Positions 1 through 7,417 of a stretch of 64,000 nt of DNA are shown piece after piece. The first letter of the stretch is position 1. Every line of letters begins with the position of its first letter. This DNA comes from Ch67 sp041395845 (lineage in GTDB: Bacteria; Pseudomonadota; Gammaproteobacteria; Pseudomonadales; Ketobacteraceae), in NCBI GenBank assembly GCA_041395845.1, contig JAWKZS010000024.1, positions 7,216-71,215 of the forward strand. Direction: 5' to 3'. Made by a program: the position numbers and the translations under genes. The notes beneath the pieces were generated by a model. The model worked only from the letters and a program-made list of their open reading frames with translations. It was not told the DNA's origin and did not search any database.

Positions 1-343
1 GCGATCGATCATGGTGGTCGCGAAGTCGAGATCCCGGTCCAGTCCGAGGTTGACCGCATCCGCAATAAAATCGGGTTCCAGCTGGCGGCTCAGATCGGCA
101 GAAAAGCCGGGATGTCTCTGTGCGCTGCGATTGGTTGCTTCGGCAATGAGTCTGACATCCAGAGCACCGACAAGCGTAGGTATTAGATCGGGATTGTCCT
201 TCAGCGCGCCATTGACGGCGCGGGCAATGAGGTTGTGATCGAGCCCCTGCACGATATTGGAAATGAAATCCGGGTTGGTATGCAGGGCGTCGTCGCCGCA
301 GATTCAGAATGTCTGTATGTCTGTCGGTCAAGCGCATGCTCAT
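1..343 (-). pseudogene. Uncharacterised protein, frameshifted and cut by left edge
   Basis: An ATG at 343-341 overlaps the TGA of the upstream isomerase (342-340) in an ATGA junction typical of coupled translation. The first 15 or so codons read MSMRLTDRHTDILNL and then run into the wrong frame. From about 297 leftward another frame stays open to the edge and looks genuinely coding (contains NPDFISNIVQGLD and LIARAVNGALKDNPDLIPTL, two related helical units). Skipping one base near 295 joins the two. The open part alone has no good ATG start. I do not recognise the family; it looks like a helical protein with repeated NPDxI units. Either a sequencing indel or a real frameshift would explain it. 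Confidence 0.5.
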
Positions 344-939
344 GCATCCGACCGAAGCACCCGTTCCAGAAATTCCAGACGATCCTGCCCGAAGAACATT
401 TCGTCATTGAAGATGAATGTGGGGGCGCCAAAGACACCGCGTGCCACTGCTTCTTCTGTCAGAAGCTTGAGCTTTTCCTTAACCGCGTCGGTGTTGCTGG
501 CGTCGAATACTGCCTGCGGCTCGAAGCCGGCAGCGGCCAGTACTGCGGCAACGACGTCGGGTTGTCCCATATTTTTTTCGTCAACCCAGATGGCGTTGAA
601 GACTGCGGCCAGATAATCGTGCAGGCGCGGGCTGTCCAGCAGGGCGGTGGCGCCACGCATCAGCTGAAGGGTATTGATGGGAAAATGGGGATTGAACTGG
701 AACGGTACGCCATACAGCTGTGCATGGCGCTGAAAATCGCGCAGGGTGTATTTGCCTTTCGCAGGGATTGCGATCGGCGACTGATTTCCGGTTGCCTTGA
801 ACACGCCACCCAGCAGCATCGGTTTCCACACCAGCTCGACGTTGTTGCGTTGCGCCAGCGCGGGCAGTTGGGTCCAGGCCAGATAGGTTGCCGGACTACC
901 AACATCGAAAAAGACATCTACTTGTTTCATTGTGCTCAC
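340..939 (-). CDS. DsbA-family 2-hydroxychromene-2-carboxylate isomerase-like protein
   Basis: A 199-residue protein of the HCCA isomerase/kappa glutathione transferase family with a thioredoxin fold and helical insert. The N-terminus FFDVGSPATYLA carries the family's active-site serine (Ser15) in place of the DsbA cysteine pair. The C-terminal part has the cis-proline segment VFGAPTF and the typical ending FFGQDRLEFLE. Known members isomerise 2-hydroxychromene-2-carboxylate in naphthalene breakdown or use glutathione. No ring-cleavage genes are nearby, so the substrate is unknown. GAGGAG precedes the ATG. It lies 6 bp after the SDR gene on the same strand, probably in one operon controlled by the facing HxlR regulator. 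Confidence 0.85.
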   Translation of the reverse strand: MSTMKQVDVFFDVGSPATYLAWTQLPALAQRNNVELVWKPMLLGGVFKATGNQSPIAIPAKGKYTLRDFQRHAQLYGVPFQFNPHFPINTLQLMRGATALLDSPRLHDYLAAVFNAIWVDEKNMGQPDVVAAVLAAAGFEPQAVFDASNTDAVKEKLKLLTEEAVARGVFGAPTFIFNDEMFFGQDRLEFLERVLRSDA

Positions 940-945
940 TCCTCG

Positions 946-1686
946 TCAGAACGTTTCCATCCAGGGGCGCAGATCCAGCTCGTGGGTCCAGCAATCCCGC
1001 GGTTGGCAATGCAGTTGCCAGTATTGCTCGGCAATGTGTTCGGGATTCAGGATGCCTTCCTGCTCTTTCCTGGCATACATGGCAGGAAAGTTTTGGCGGA
1101 TGAAATCCGTGTCAATGGCGCCATCAATGATGGAGTGCGCGACGTGGATGCCCTGGGGGCCCAACTCACGTGCCATGCTTTGAGCGAGGCCGCGTAACGC
1201 GAATTTGGCGCTGGCGAAAGCGGCAAAACCATTACCACCCCGCAGCGACGCTGTTGCGCCGGTGAAAATGATGGTACCGCGTTGGCGGGGCAGCATGGCT
1301 TTGGCCGCTTCGCGGCCGGTCAGAAATCCGGCCAGCGCCGCCATTTCCCATACTTTGCGATATACCCTTTCAGTCGTTTCGGTGATGGAAAACCGGACGT
1401 TGGCTCCAATGTTGAATACCACCACCGTGATTTCGCCAATGCGGGTTTCAATATCCTGAAATAATTCCACCATGGCCTGTTCCTGCCTGGCATCGCAGGC
1501 GAACCCAATAGCCTTGCCGCCGCCGCTGTTGATGCTGTCGATCAGCGGGCGGAGAGCGTCTTCGTGGCGGCGGGTTGCCACGATGGTAAAACCTTCTCTT
1601 GAAAAACATCTTGCGATGGCGCCGCCGGTAGCGTCGCCGGCGCCGATGATGACCGCCACCTGCGGCCTGACGTCGGAGTCTGTCAT
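946..1686 (-). CDS. Atypical short-chain dehydrogenase (SDR) with Phe at the catalytic Tyr site
   Basis: A 246-residue Rossmann protein. The cofactor loop is VIIGAGDATGGAIA (about residues 13-26), followed by CDAR and a FNIGAN strand in place of the usual NNAG. Where SDRs have YxxxK this protein reads FASAK, so the proton-donor tyrosine is phenylalanine, and the usual catalytic serine region reads TGATAS. This matches a known divergent SDR subgroup, so it need not be a damaged gene, but its chemistry is unclear. A GGAGG ribosome site sits 7 bases before the ATG. It is the first gene of the operon with the isomerase and is divergent from the HxlR regulator. Confidence 0.8.
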   Translation of the reverse strand: MTDSDVRPQVAVIIGAGDATGGAIARCFSREGFTIVATRRHEDALRPLIDSINSGGGKAIGFACDARQEQAMVELFQDIETRIGEITVVVFNIGANVRFSITETTERVYRKVWEMAALAGFLTGREAAKAMLPRQRGTIIFTGATASLRGGNGFAAFASAKFALRGLAQSMARELGPQGIHVAHSIIDGAIDTDFIRQNFPAMYARKEQEGILNPEHIAEQYWQLHCQPRDCWTHELDLRPWMETF

Positions 1687-1701
1687 GTGGTGCCTCCATT
1701 G

Positions 1702-1744
1702 GTTCCATTTTGGAACTGACTAATTGTTAGTTCCGTTTTGGAAC
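1702..1744. promoter_or_regulatory. Tandem palindromic operator between SDR and HxlR genes
   Basis: Two near-identical palindromes lie in the divergent gap: GTTCCATTTTGGAAC at 1702-1716 and GTTCCGTTTTGGAAC at 1730-1744, 28 bp apart centre to centre. The stretch between them (GGAACT...AGTTCC) makes a third, larger inverted repeat. HxlR proteins bind as dimers to short palindromes next to their genes, so this is the likely binding site of the adjacent regulator, controlling both directions. Confidence 0.7.
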
Positions 1745-1789
1745 TTGTCAAGCTATTCTGAAGTTTCGTTGTGTGTGGAGGTTTTTGGC

Positions 1790-2263
1790 ATGCGTTGGGA
1801 AGAACTGGATCAGCAGCCCTGTTCCCTGGCTCGCACGTTGTCGGTCATAGGCGATCGCTGGACCCTGCTGGTGCTAAGAGACTGTTTTCTCGGGGTTCGC
1901 CGTTTTGATGAGTTTGAGCGCAGGCTGGGCATTACCCGGCATATATTGGCGGATCGGCTCAGGAAGCTGGTGGAGCACGGCATTCTGTACAAAAAACCGT
2001 ACCAGCAGAAACCGCTGCGGGAAGAGTACCGGTTGACCGAAAAAGGGCTTGATCTGCATTCGATCATGCTGGCGCTGGTTAATTGGGGTGATCAGCACAT
2101 GGCAGACCCGCGCGGCGCGCCGTTAGTCCATATTCACAAGCAGTGCGGCCAGCAGATGCAGCCAGTGACGGTATGTTCCTGCTGCGGTGAGCCGGTTCAC
2201 GCCCGTGACATTCAGGTGCAGCCTGGCCCTGGGTGGCAGGGAGTGACGTATAGCAGACCCTAG
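1790..2263 (+). CDS. HxlR-family transcriptional regulator
   Basis: A 157-residue winged-helix regulator. The signature is clear: CSLARTLSVIGDRWTLLVLRD near the N-terminus, then the recognition region FERRLGITRHILADRLRKLV and the wing with YRLTEKG. The C-terminus has a CSCCGEPV segment whose cysteines could bind metal or sense redox state (inference). I chose the ATG at 1790 because ggagg stands 8 bases upstream; an in-frame ATG at 1724 would place coding sequence over the operator. It is divergent from the SDR-isomerase operon and probably represses it. Confidence 0.85.
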   Translation: MRWEELDQQPCSLARTLSVIGDRWTLLVLRDCFLGVRRFDEFERRLGITRHILADRLRKLVEHGILYKKPYQQKPLREEYRLTEKGLDLHSIMLALVNWGDQHMADPRGAPLVHIHKQCGQQMQPVTVCSCCGEPVHARDIQVQPGPGWQGVTYSRP

Positions 2264-3045
2264 TGCGTCAACGCAGCGTCATGTGAAGTGCAATCGAATT
2301 GCGTTTCTTTGTTGGTGGGATCGGCGCAAGCGGCGGGATCGTTTCCACATGCTTTCGACGGCTTCTTCCGTCTCGCGAGTGGCGGTCGCAGCATATCGCT
2401 CGTCATTTCGATCATGGTTCTTTCACGTTCTACCCGCGCAGACTTTTTCCCCGAAAGGTGTCGACAGGCCATTGGGTGTGAAACAGCGACTCTTTTTTTA
2501 TCGTGCACCCGTTTCAAATCGGCGTTTGTCACTTTCATGCCGGCACGGATCAGCGCCTCAAGTAAGTGCAGGTCGTGCTCTGCTTTGATGTCCGAGATGG
2601 CATAAAAAAACAGGTCGTTGTCAAATCGGCTATTGCGATAAAAGGACATTTCCAATGCGGGTTTTCCGGACAGCAGGGCAGTCAGCGTATCCAAATCCTG
2701 TTGGCTTATGGCAACTCTTAACGGTGTGCGCCCGGCGCCATCCTCCTTGTTTACATCTGCGCCACACTTGATCATCAGAGGAATAATCGTGCTGTGTCGA
2801 TACATGAAGGCAGCGTGAAAATGATTAAACCACGCACCGGTTATGCTCAGATTGGGATCTTCGGTTTCCAGAAAACTCTCTAGCGCCTTCTGGCTTAGCC
2901 CTGTTGATTGGCGGATCTCCTGTTTCACTTGAAGTTTTTCGGCTTCACTCATGCAGCTGGAGTAGGTGGGTCCACACAGAGTGAAGGAAACTAAAAAAAG
3001 TGTCGATTCAATCAAGCGTTGTAGCAAGGGTTTGCAAGTATCCAT
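2260..3045 (-). CDS. Exported ankyrin-repeat-like protein
   Basis: A 261-residue protein starting MDTCKPLL. The first 30 residues contain a hydrophobic stretch (LIESTLFLVSFTLCG) like a signal peptide, so periplasmic location is likely. Residues about 75-180 contain ankyrin-like units, for instance STIIPLMIKCGADVNKEDGAGRTPLRVAI and a later LLEALIRAGMKV. The last 80 residues are basic and low in structure. Ankyrin units mediate protein binding; the partner is unknown. Its stop codon shares bases with the stop of the convergent HxlR gene. A longer start at 3105 is possible but would hide the signal sequence inside the protein. Confidence 0.6.
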   Translation of the reverse strand: MDTCKPLLQRLIESTLFLVSFTLCGPTYSSCMSEAEKLQVKQEIRQSTGLSQKALESFLETEDPNLSITGAWFNHFHAAFMYRHSTIIPLMIKCGADVNKEDGAGRTPLRVAISQQDLDTLTALLSGKPALEMSFYRNSRFDNDLFFYAISDIKAEHDLHLLEALIRAGMKVTNADLKRVHDKKRVAVSHPMACRHLSGKKSARVERERTMIEMTSDMLRPPLARRKKPSKACGNDPAACADPTNKETQFDCTSHDAALTH

Positions 3046-3159
3046 GGCGATGTGCCTATTCAGGTCATGGCTGTTCGGGTGTGCGAGGAAAATGTTGAAT
3101 CGCACTCTGTGGCGCTGCCGAAATATTCATCTGCAAGCAGCAAATACAAAAATGATGTT

Positions 3160-3594
3160 TCAGTTTTTCTTGTTGCTTGGAGGCTTCTTTGTTTTGGTTT
3201 TCGCATTACCTGCTTTCAGCGAGGCAAACCCCATTAAGCGACGAAACTTCGGACACTCCATATGGCTGGGCGCAGAACAGGTGGCTGCGTGGCGAAGACC
3301 ATCCCGCATGGTCGTCAGTTTGCGAATGGATTGATCCAGCTCGTCAGCCTTGTTCGCCAGCAGCTGACGGTCAATTGCCGGTTTGCCATCTTCAGTAAAC
3401 ATGCTGCCGATTTCGTCCAGTGTCAGTCCGGCTGCGCGGCCGAGTGCTATCAATGCCAGCCTCTCCAGTACATCCGAATTAAAAACCCTGCGCAGACCGT
3501 GCCGGCCAACGGAGCGAATCAGGTTTATTTCCTCGTAGTAACGCAATGTCGATGCAGGTACACCACTGATCTTTGCCACCTCGGAAATATCCAT
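3160..3594 (-). CDS. MerR-family transcriptional regulator
   Basis: A 144-residue MerR protein. The N-terminal winged helix reads ISEVAKISGVPASTLRYYEE, followed by the second helical part and a dimerisation helix (about residues 75-105). The effector region ATCSAPSHMECPKF has two cysteines (about 108 and 115), which may sense metal, thiol or redox signals; the ligand cannot be named. The C-terminus is a lysine-rich tail. The gene is divergent from two small membrane protein genes and the site between them has MerR promoter geometry. Confidence 0.85.
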   Translation of the reverse strand: MDISEVAKISGVPASTLRYYEEINLIRSVGRHGLRRVFNSDVLERLALIALGRAAGLTLDEIGSMFTEDGKPAIDRQLLANKADELDQSIRKLTTMRDGLRHAATCSAPSHMECPKFRRLMGFASLKAGNAKTKTKKPPSNKKN

Positions 3595-3603
3595 AGCAGC
3601 CCC

Positions 3604-3634
3604 TTGACCTCAAGTCGACTTGAGGAATTACGCT
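3604..3634 (+). promoter_or_regulatory. MerR-type promoter with perfect 18-bp palindrome
   Basis: TTGACC (3604-3609) and TACGCT (3629-3634) are separated by 19 bp, the overlong spacer that MerR activators correct by twisting DNA. The spacer contains the perfect palindrome CCTCAAGTCGACTTGAGG (3608-3625). It points to the DUF2938 gene and lies 10 bp from the merR start, so merR is probably autoregulated at the same site. Confidence 0.75.
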
Positions 3635-3672
3635 ATCACCAACAGCCTGATGAAGCAAACTGAGGAGAGACC

Positions 3673-4164
3673 ATGAGCATGCTCGTTTCGACGCTGGCCA
3701 TCGGTATTGGTGCCACGGTGATGATGGATATCTGGGGAGTTGCGCGAAAAGTGTTACTGAAACAGCCAATCCCTAATTACCGCATGGTTGGGCGCTGGTT
3801 GGGTCACATGGCGAAAGGCCAGTTCAGGCACGATGCCATCGCTAAATCCGTTCCTGTTCGCGGCGAGCGTGTGATTGGGTGGACTGCACACTACCTGACA
3901 GGTATTGCGTTTGCTTCGTTGCTGACCGTTGGCTGGGATAACCATTGGGTTCAAGCACCGACGTTGATTCCGGCACTGATTGTCGGGCTGGGTACGGTGG
4001 TTGCACCTTTCTTCTTGATGCAGCCAGCAATGGGTGCTGGTATTGCCGCATCAAAAACGGCAAATCCTGTTTCCGCCCGGTGGCAAAGCCTTGGTAATCA
4101 TCTGGCTTTTGGTCTCGGACTCTACCTTTCGGCTTTGAGTGTTCAACTGGCAAACGCTACGTAA
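3673..4164 (+). CDS. DUF2938 family membrane protein
   Basis: A 163-residue inner-membrane protein with about four hydrophobic segments: an N-terminal one (LVSTLAIGIGATVMMDIWG), two in the middle (HYLTGIAFASLLTVGW, PTLIPALIVGLGTVVAPFFL) and one at the end (LAFGLGLYLSALSV). It matches the DUF2938 pattern, which has no known function. GAGGAG precedes the ATG. It sits directly behind the MerR-type promoter and is followed 46 bp later by a DUF2798 gene, so both are probably induced together by the MerR protein's unknown signal. Confidence 0.8.
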   Translation: MSMLVSTLAIGIGATVMMDIWGVARKVLLKQPIPNYRMVGRWLGHMAKGQFRHDAIAKSVPVRGERVIGWTAHYLTGIAFASLLTVGWDNHWVQAPTLIPALIVGLGTVVAPFFLMQPAMGAGIAASKTANPVSARWQSLGNHLAFGLGLYLSALSVQLANAT

Positions 4165-4210
4165 GCGGTGAAGACGTTTTTCGACAACCTTCCATATTCA
4201 GGAGAAAACC

Positions 4211-4435
4211 ATGCGCATTCCTGCACGCTATTCACCTATTCTTTTCAGCGCCTTGCTCTCTGCCATCATGGTGACGATTGTGTCGGCTTTCGTTCTTGCA
4301 GTATCAAAAGGAATTCATCTGCAATTCCTTAATGATTGGGTCAAAAGCTGTACAACGACCTGGCCCGTTGCGTTTCCGACCGTCGCAGTGGTTGCACCGT
4401 TCGTGCGACGTATCGTTGGCTATATCACTGTCTGA
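4211..4435 (+). CDS. DUF2798 family small membrane protein
   Basis: A 74-residue protein with two transmembrane helices (ILFSALLSAIMVTIVSAFVLAV and WPVAFPTVAVVAPFVRRIV), the usual size and pattern of DUF2798. The family's W-P-V-A-F-P stretch is present. AGGAG stands 7 bases before the ATG. It is second in the MerR-controlled pair. Function unknown. Confidence 0.8.
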   Translation: MRIPARYSPILFSALLSAIMVTIVSAFVLAVSKGIHLQFLNDWVKSCTTTWPVAFPTVAVVAPFVRRIVGYITV

Positions 4436-4454
4436 AACGGTAGTTTGGTGGAAT

Positions 4455-4479
4455 GCGTTCCGGTCTAGCATCGGAATGC
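4455..4479. terminator. Weak hairpin between convergent genes
   Basis: GCGTTCCG and CGGAATGC form an 8-bp stem with one G-U pair around a 9-base loop, in the 82-bp gap between the DUF2798 gene (+) and cyaA (-). There is no clear T tract, so this is only a possible terminator. Confidence 0.35.
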
Positions 4480-4517
4480 ATATAGTCTTTGTGCAGGCGA
4501 CGATTTTTCTACGGGGT

Positions 4518-7370
4518 TCAAGAAAGCTTCAGCGCCTGATTGATCGCCGATTCCAGTTTTTCCTTGTGCTGCAAAAACTGGACAGTCTGCAGGTTTGTGC
4601 TGCCGGACAGATCCAGCAGGGACAGATCCAGGTCGGTGATGTAGATGGGGTAGCGTTCCCGTTTGCGGCGCAGGGAGGCAATATAACCGGCGACGGCGGC
4701 GAACAGGGCTTCGCCGTATTCCAGTTGCGAAAATTCGCGGTCGTCGCAATAGACGGTGTAGTTGACGTCGCCGAAGGTGCCGGCCTGGGCGATGGCCTGC
4801 ACCTGGTGATACGGGCGGTCCTCGGTGGCTTCGAGTCCTGGTTTGCGTTCGCTGCTCAATTCGCCGCGGTTGTTACGCCTGATTTCGTAGTAGGCAATGG
4901 TCTGCTGGATCGGCGTACTCTGCTGTTGCTGGGCGGCGCGGCGGTACTGGATGTTCTGCAGAAACAGCCGCACCGGATTGAGCAGGGTGTCTTCGTCGAT
5001 GTGCTGTTTCTGGGTGTGGAACAGCGAGCCTTTTTCATCGTGCACGTAGATGTCGGTGCTGTCGGTATTACGCTGGAAAAATACCTGTACGCGGCCGGGC
5101 TGGGCCAGCTTGCTGATCACCCTTAGCGGGTGTTTTTCCAGGGCGTTGCGATCGAGCACGATGGGGCTGTACAGCGGTTGTGGCTCCGACAGTACATCGA
5201 GCAGTTCCTTGTGGCTGCGCAGGGCGCGCACGAACGGCGTATTGCGGCGGAATTGCAGCAGGTAGGTGTACTGTTCGATTTCGAGAATGTAGCGGGTCTG
5301 GATGGCACGGGTGCCGCTGTAGTAGCAGGCGATGATATCGCGGAACAGTTCTTCCACCCGGCTGGCGATGGAGCTGGCGCGGGACGGGCAGAAGCAGCGC
5401 ACGTCCAGACGCGGCAGCGGCAGTGAGCCGTCCGGCGGAATCTGCCGCATGTAATTCACCAGGCAATCGATCAGGGCGTTTTCGCCGGAAAAATGATTGC
5501 AGATGATTTCGCCCCAGCTGTTGCACAGGATCTGATCCACGGTAAGCGCCAGATTGGTGTGAAATGCGCTGTAACTGAGCGCGTCGGATTTGTCGCTGAG
5601 GCGGTGAATGCCTTTCTGGGTCATGGGCCGCATCGGGTCGAGTCCGGCATTCACATATAACGTGATGCGGGTCGGATGGGCGGCATGGTGGAAATTTTCC
5701 TGGGGCGGATGGGGCGCGCCATCGGGGAACAGCTGGAACAGCGACTGGACGGTTTGCTGCAGTTCGCTGTCACCCATGTCGGTGCCGTTGGCTTCGACGG
5801 AAAAGCGGGTGCTGCTGTCGAGCAGGCCGTTGAAAAAGCACCAGGCAATCAGTTCGATCACGCTGCGGGATTTTTTGATCGGGTCGCGGCCGCGGGCTTC
5901 ACGGTTTTTGATGTAGCCCTGAAACACGGCCCAGTAGTTGTTGATGCCGTGCTCGGTATCGCGCACAAAATGAAATGACAGGTGTTCTTCCACCAGTGAA
6001 CTGGTGATGCCCGGATTGATCAGTTCGATCTTGCCGCCCTTGCGTTCGAACGCCGCGTAGAGCTTGCGCCCGAGCAGGTTCATATCGTCCTGCTTGATGG
6101 AGGCTTCGATCTGGTTGTCGCGGGCGAATGCCGACAGGAAGCGGTAGCTGTGATTGAGTTCCTGTACCAGTTCCTGACGTTCCAGCCGCACACGATTCAC
6201 TTTCCAGTGTTTGCGGTTGTCCAGCTGTTTGATGTAGGGCTCGTCCCAGCCCCATTCGATGATGAGCCGCTGCATCAGGTCGCGGCGCCAGTTGGAGTCG
6301 CCGGGCCGCACCGAGCGACTGAGATTTTCGTTGACCTTGAAATAGAAACAGTGGCGGATCAGTTCGAGCCGGCGCAATTCCTGGCGCTGGGTCAGGTAGT
6401 GTTCGATCTTGCGGTACAGCATCACGTAAGGGTCCAGTTCGTCCAGATTGAGCTGGCCGCCATAGACCGCTTTCTTGTAGATCAGGCTCAGACATTCCAC
6501 CTGCGGATGTTCGCTGGCGTACACCTCGGTGAGCACGATCTTGATCACCGATTTGTAGGGCGAGTCGATACCCTTGTACAGCTGCCACATGCCGGCGCCG
6601 ATGAATTCCCCGGCGGGAAAGTCCGCGATGCCACCAAAGTCGACGTAGTCATCCTTGGGAATGAAACGTTTGCGCAGCAGTTTTTCTGCCAGCTCGGGGT
6701 AATGCTGTTCGTCGTAGGCGGGCACCATCCACCACAGCGGAAAGCGGCCGGCCACCATGATGCTGGTGCGGTAGAACTCGTCCAGCAGCAGATAGTGCTG
6801 GGCGCTGCCGCAGTCTTCGCCGGACAGGTCGCTGCGCACGCCGGTGCGGAACTTGATCGGGTCCATCAGGAAGAAATGCACTTCCAGCCCGATGCTGTCG
6901 GCCCAGCGTTCGATGCCGGTGAGCTTGTCCTGCAGTTCGTCGATCAGATCGCGGGACAGGCCGGGGTCGTAGCAGACCCAGATGTCCATGTCGCTGGCGT
7001 CGGAATGGGCCACGGTGCCGGTGCTGCCCATCAGGAAGATGCTGAAGATGCGCGGCTGGGTCACCGGTTTGCGCCGGTAGGCAAAGCTGCGCGAGATGGT
7101 CTGGGCGGCGCGCAGGTTGTCTTTGTCGGGGTCGAAACCGGACACACCGCAGGGCGTACGTCCAGACACGTAGCCGGGCAGTGAGGGGTGGTTGACGTGC
7201 AACAGCAGCGGTAACGAATCCAGGAACAGACGGTGCCGGCTGCCCAGGGTGGACAGCATGCGTTCCAGTCGACCACGATTGACCTGCAGGAAGCGTTCTT
7301 TCAATTGCTTCAATAACTTGCGATCAATGCCATCCTGCAGATCCGGTGCAATTTCTTTTGAATGTGACAT
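4518..7370 (-). CDS. cyaA: Class I adenylate cyclase
   Basis: A 950-residue class I (enterobacterial-type) adenylate cyclase, making cyclic AMP from ATP for CRP-type regulation. The catalytic half is N-terminal: GSTGTVAHSDASDMDIWVC at about 115-133 holds the nucleotidyltransferase G-S motif and the metal-binding D-x-D (127-129). The C-terminal half is the regulatory domain. Length is slightly above the E. coli enzyme (about 850). It stands alone on its strand with convergent neighbours to the left; the diguanylate cyclase gene follows upstream on the same strand, 47 bp away, so two different cyclic-nucleotide enzymes are adjacent. Confidence 0.95.
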   Translation of the reverse strand: MSHSKEIAPDLQDGIDRKLLKQLKERFLQVNRGRLERMLSTLGSRHRLFLDSLPLLLHVNHPSLPGYVSGRTPCGVSGFDPDKDNLRAAQTISRSFAYRRKPVTQPRIFSIFLMGSTGTVAHSDASDMDIWVCYDPGLSRDLIDELQDKLTGIERWADSIGLEVHFFLMDPIKFRTGVRSDLSGEDCGSAQHYLLLDEFYRTSIMVAGRFPLWWMVPAYDEQHYPELAEKLLRKRFIPKDDYVDFGGIADFPAGEFIGAGMWQLYKGIDSPYKSVIKIVLTEVYASEHPQVECLSLIYKKAVYGGQLNLDELDPYVMLYRKIEHYLTQRQELRRLELIRHCFYFKVNENLSRSVRPGDSNWRRDLMQRLIIEWGWDEPYIKQLDNRKHWKVNRVRLERQELVQELNHSYRFLSAFARDNQIEASIKQDDMNLLGRKLYAAFERKGGKIELINPGITSSLVEEHLSFHFVRDTEHGINNYWAVFQGYIKNREARGRDPIKKSRSVIELIAWCFFNGLLDSSTRFSVEANGTDMGDSELQQTVQSLFQLFPDGAPHPPQENFHHAAHPTRITLYVNAGLDPMRPMTQKGIHRLSDKSDALSYSAFHTNLALTVDQILCNSWGEIICNHFSGENALIDCLVNYMRQIPPDGSLPLPRLDVRCFCPSRASSIASRVEELFRDIIACYYSGTRAIQTRYILEIEQYTYLLQFRRNTPFVRALRSHKELLDVLSEPQPLYSPIVLDRNALEKHPLRVISKLAQPGRVQVFFQRNTDSTDIYVHDEKGSLFHTQKQHIDEDTLLNPVRLFLQNIQYRRAAQQQQSTPIQQTIAYYEIRRNNRGELSSERKPGLEATEDRPYHQVQAIAQAGTFGDVNYTVYCDDREFSQLEYGEALFAAVAGYIASLRRKRERYPIYITDLDLSLLDLSGSTNLQTVQFLQHKEKLESAINQALKLS

Positions 7371-7417
7371 CCCGTTCAGTATAGGGCGGGTTGGGAATTT
7401 TGCCTGTCAGGGGCGGA

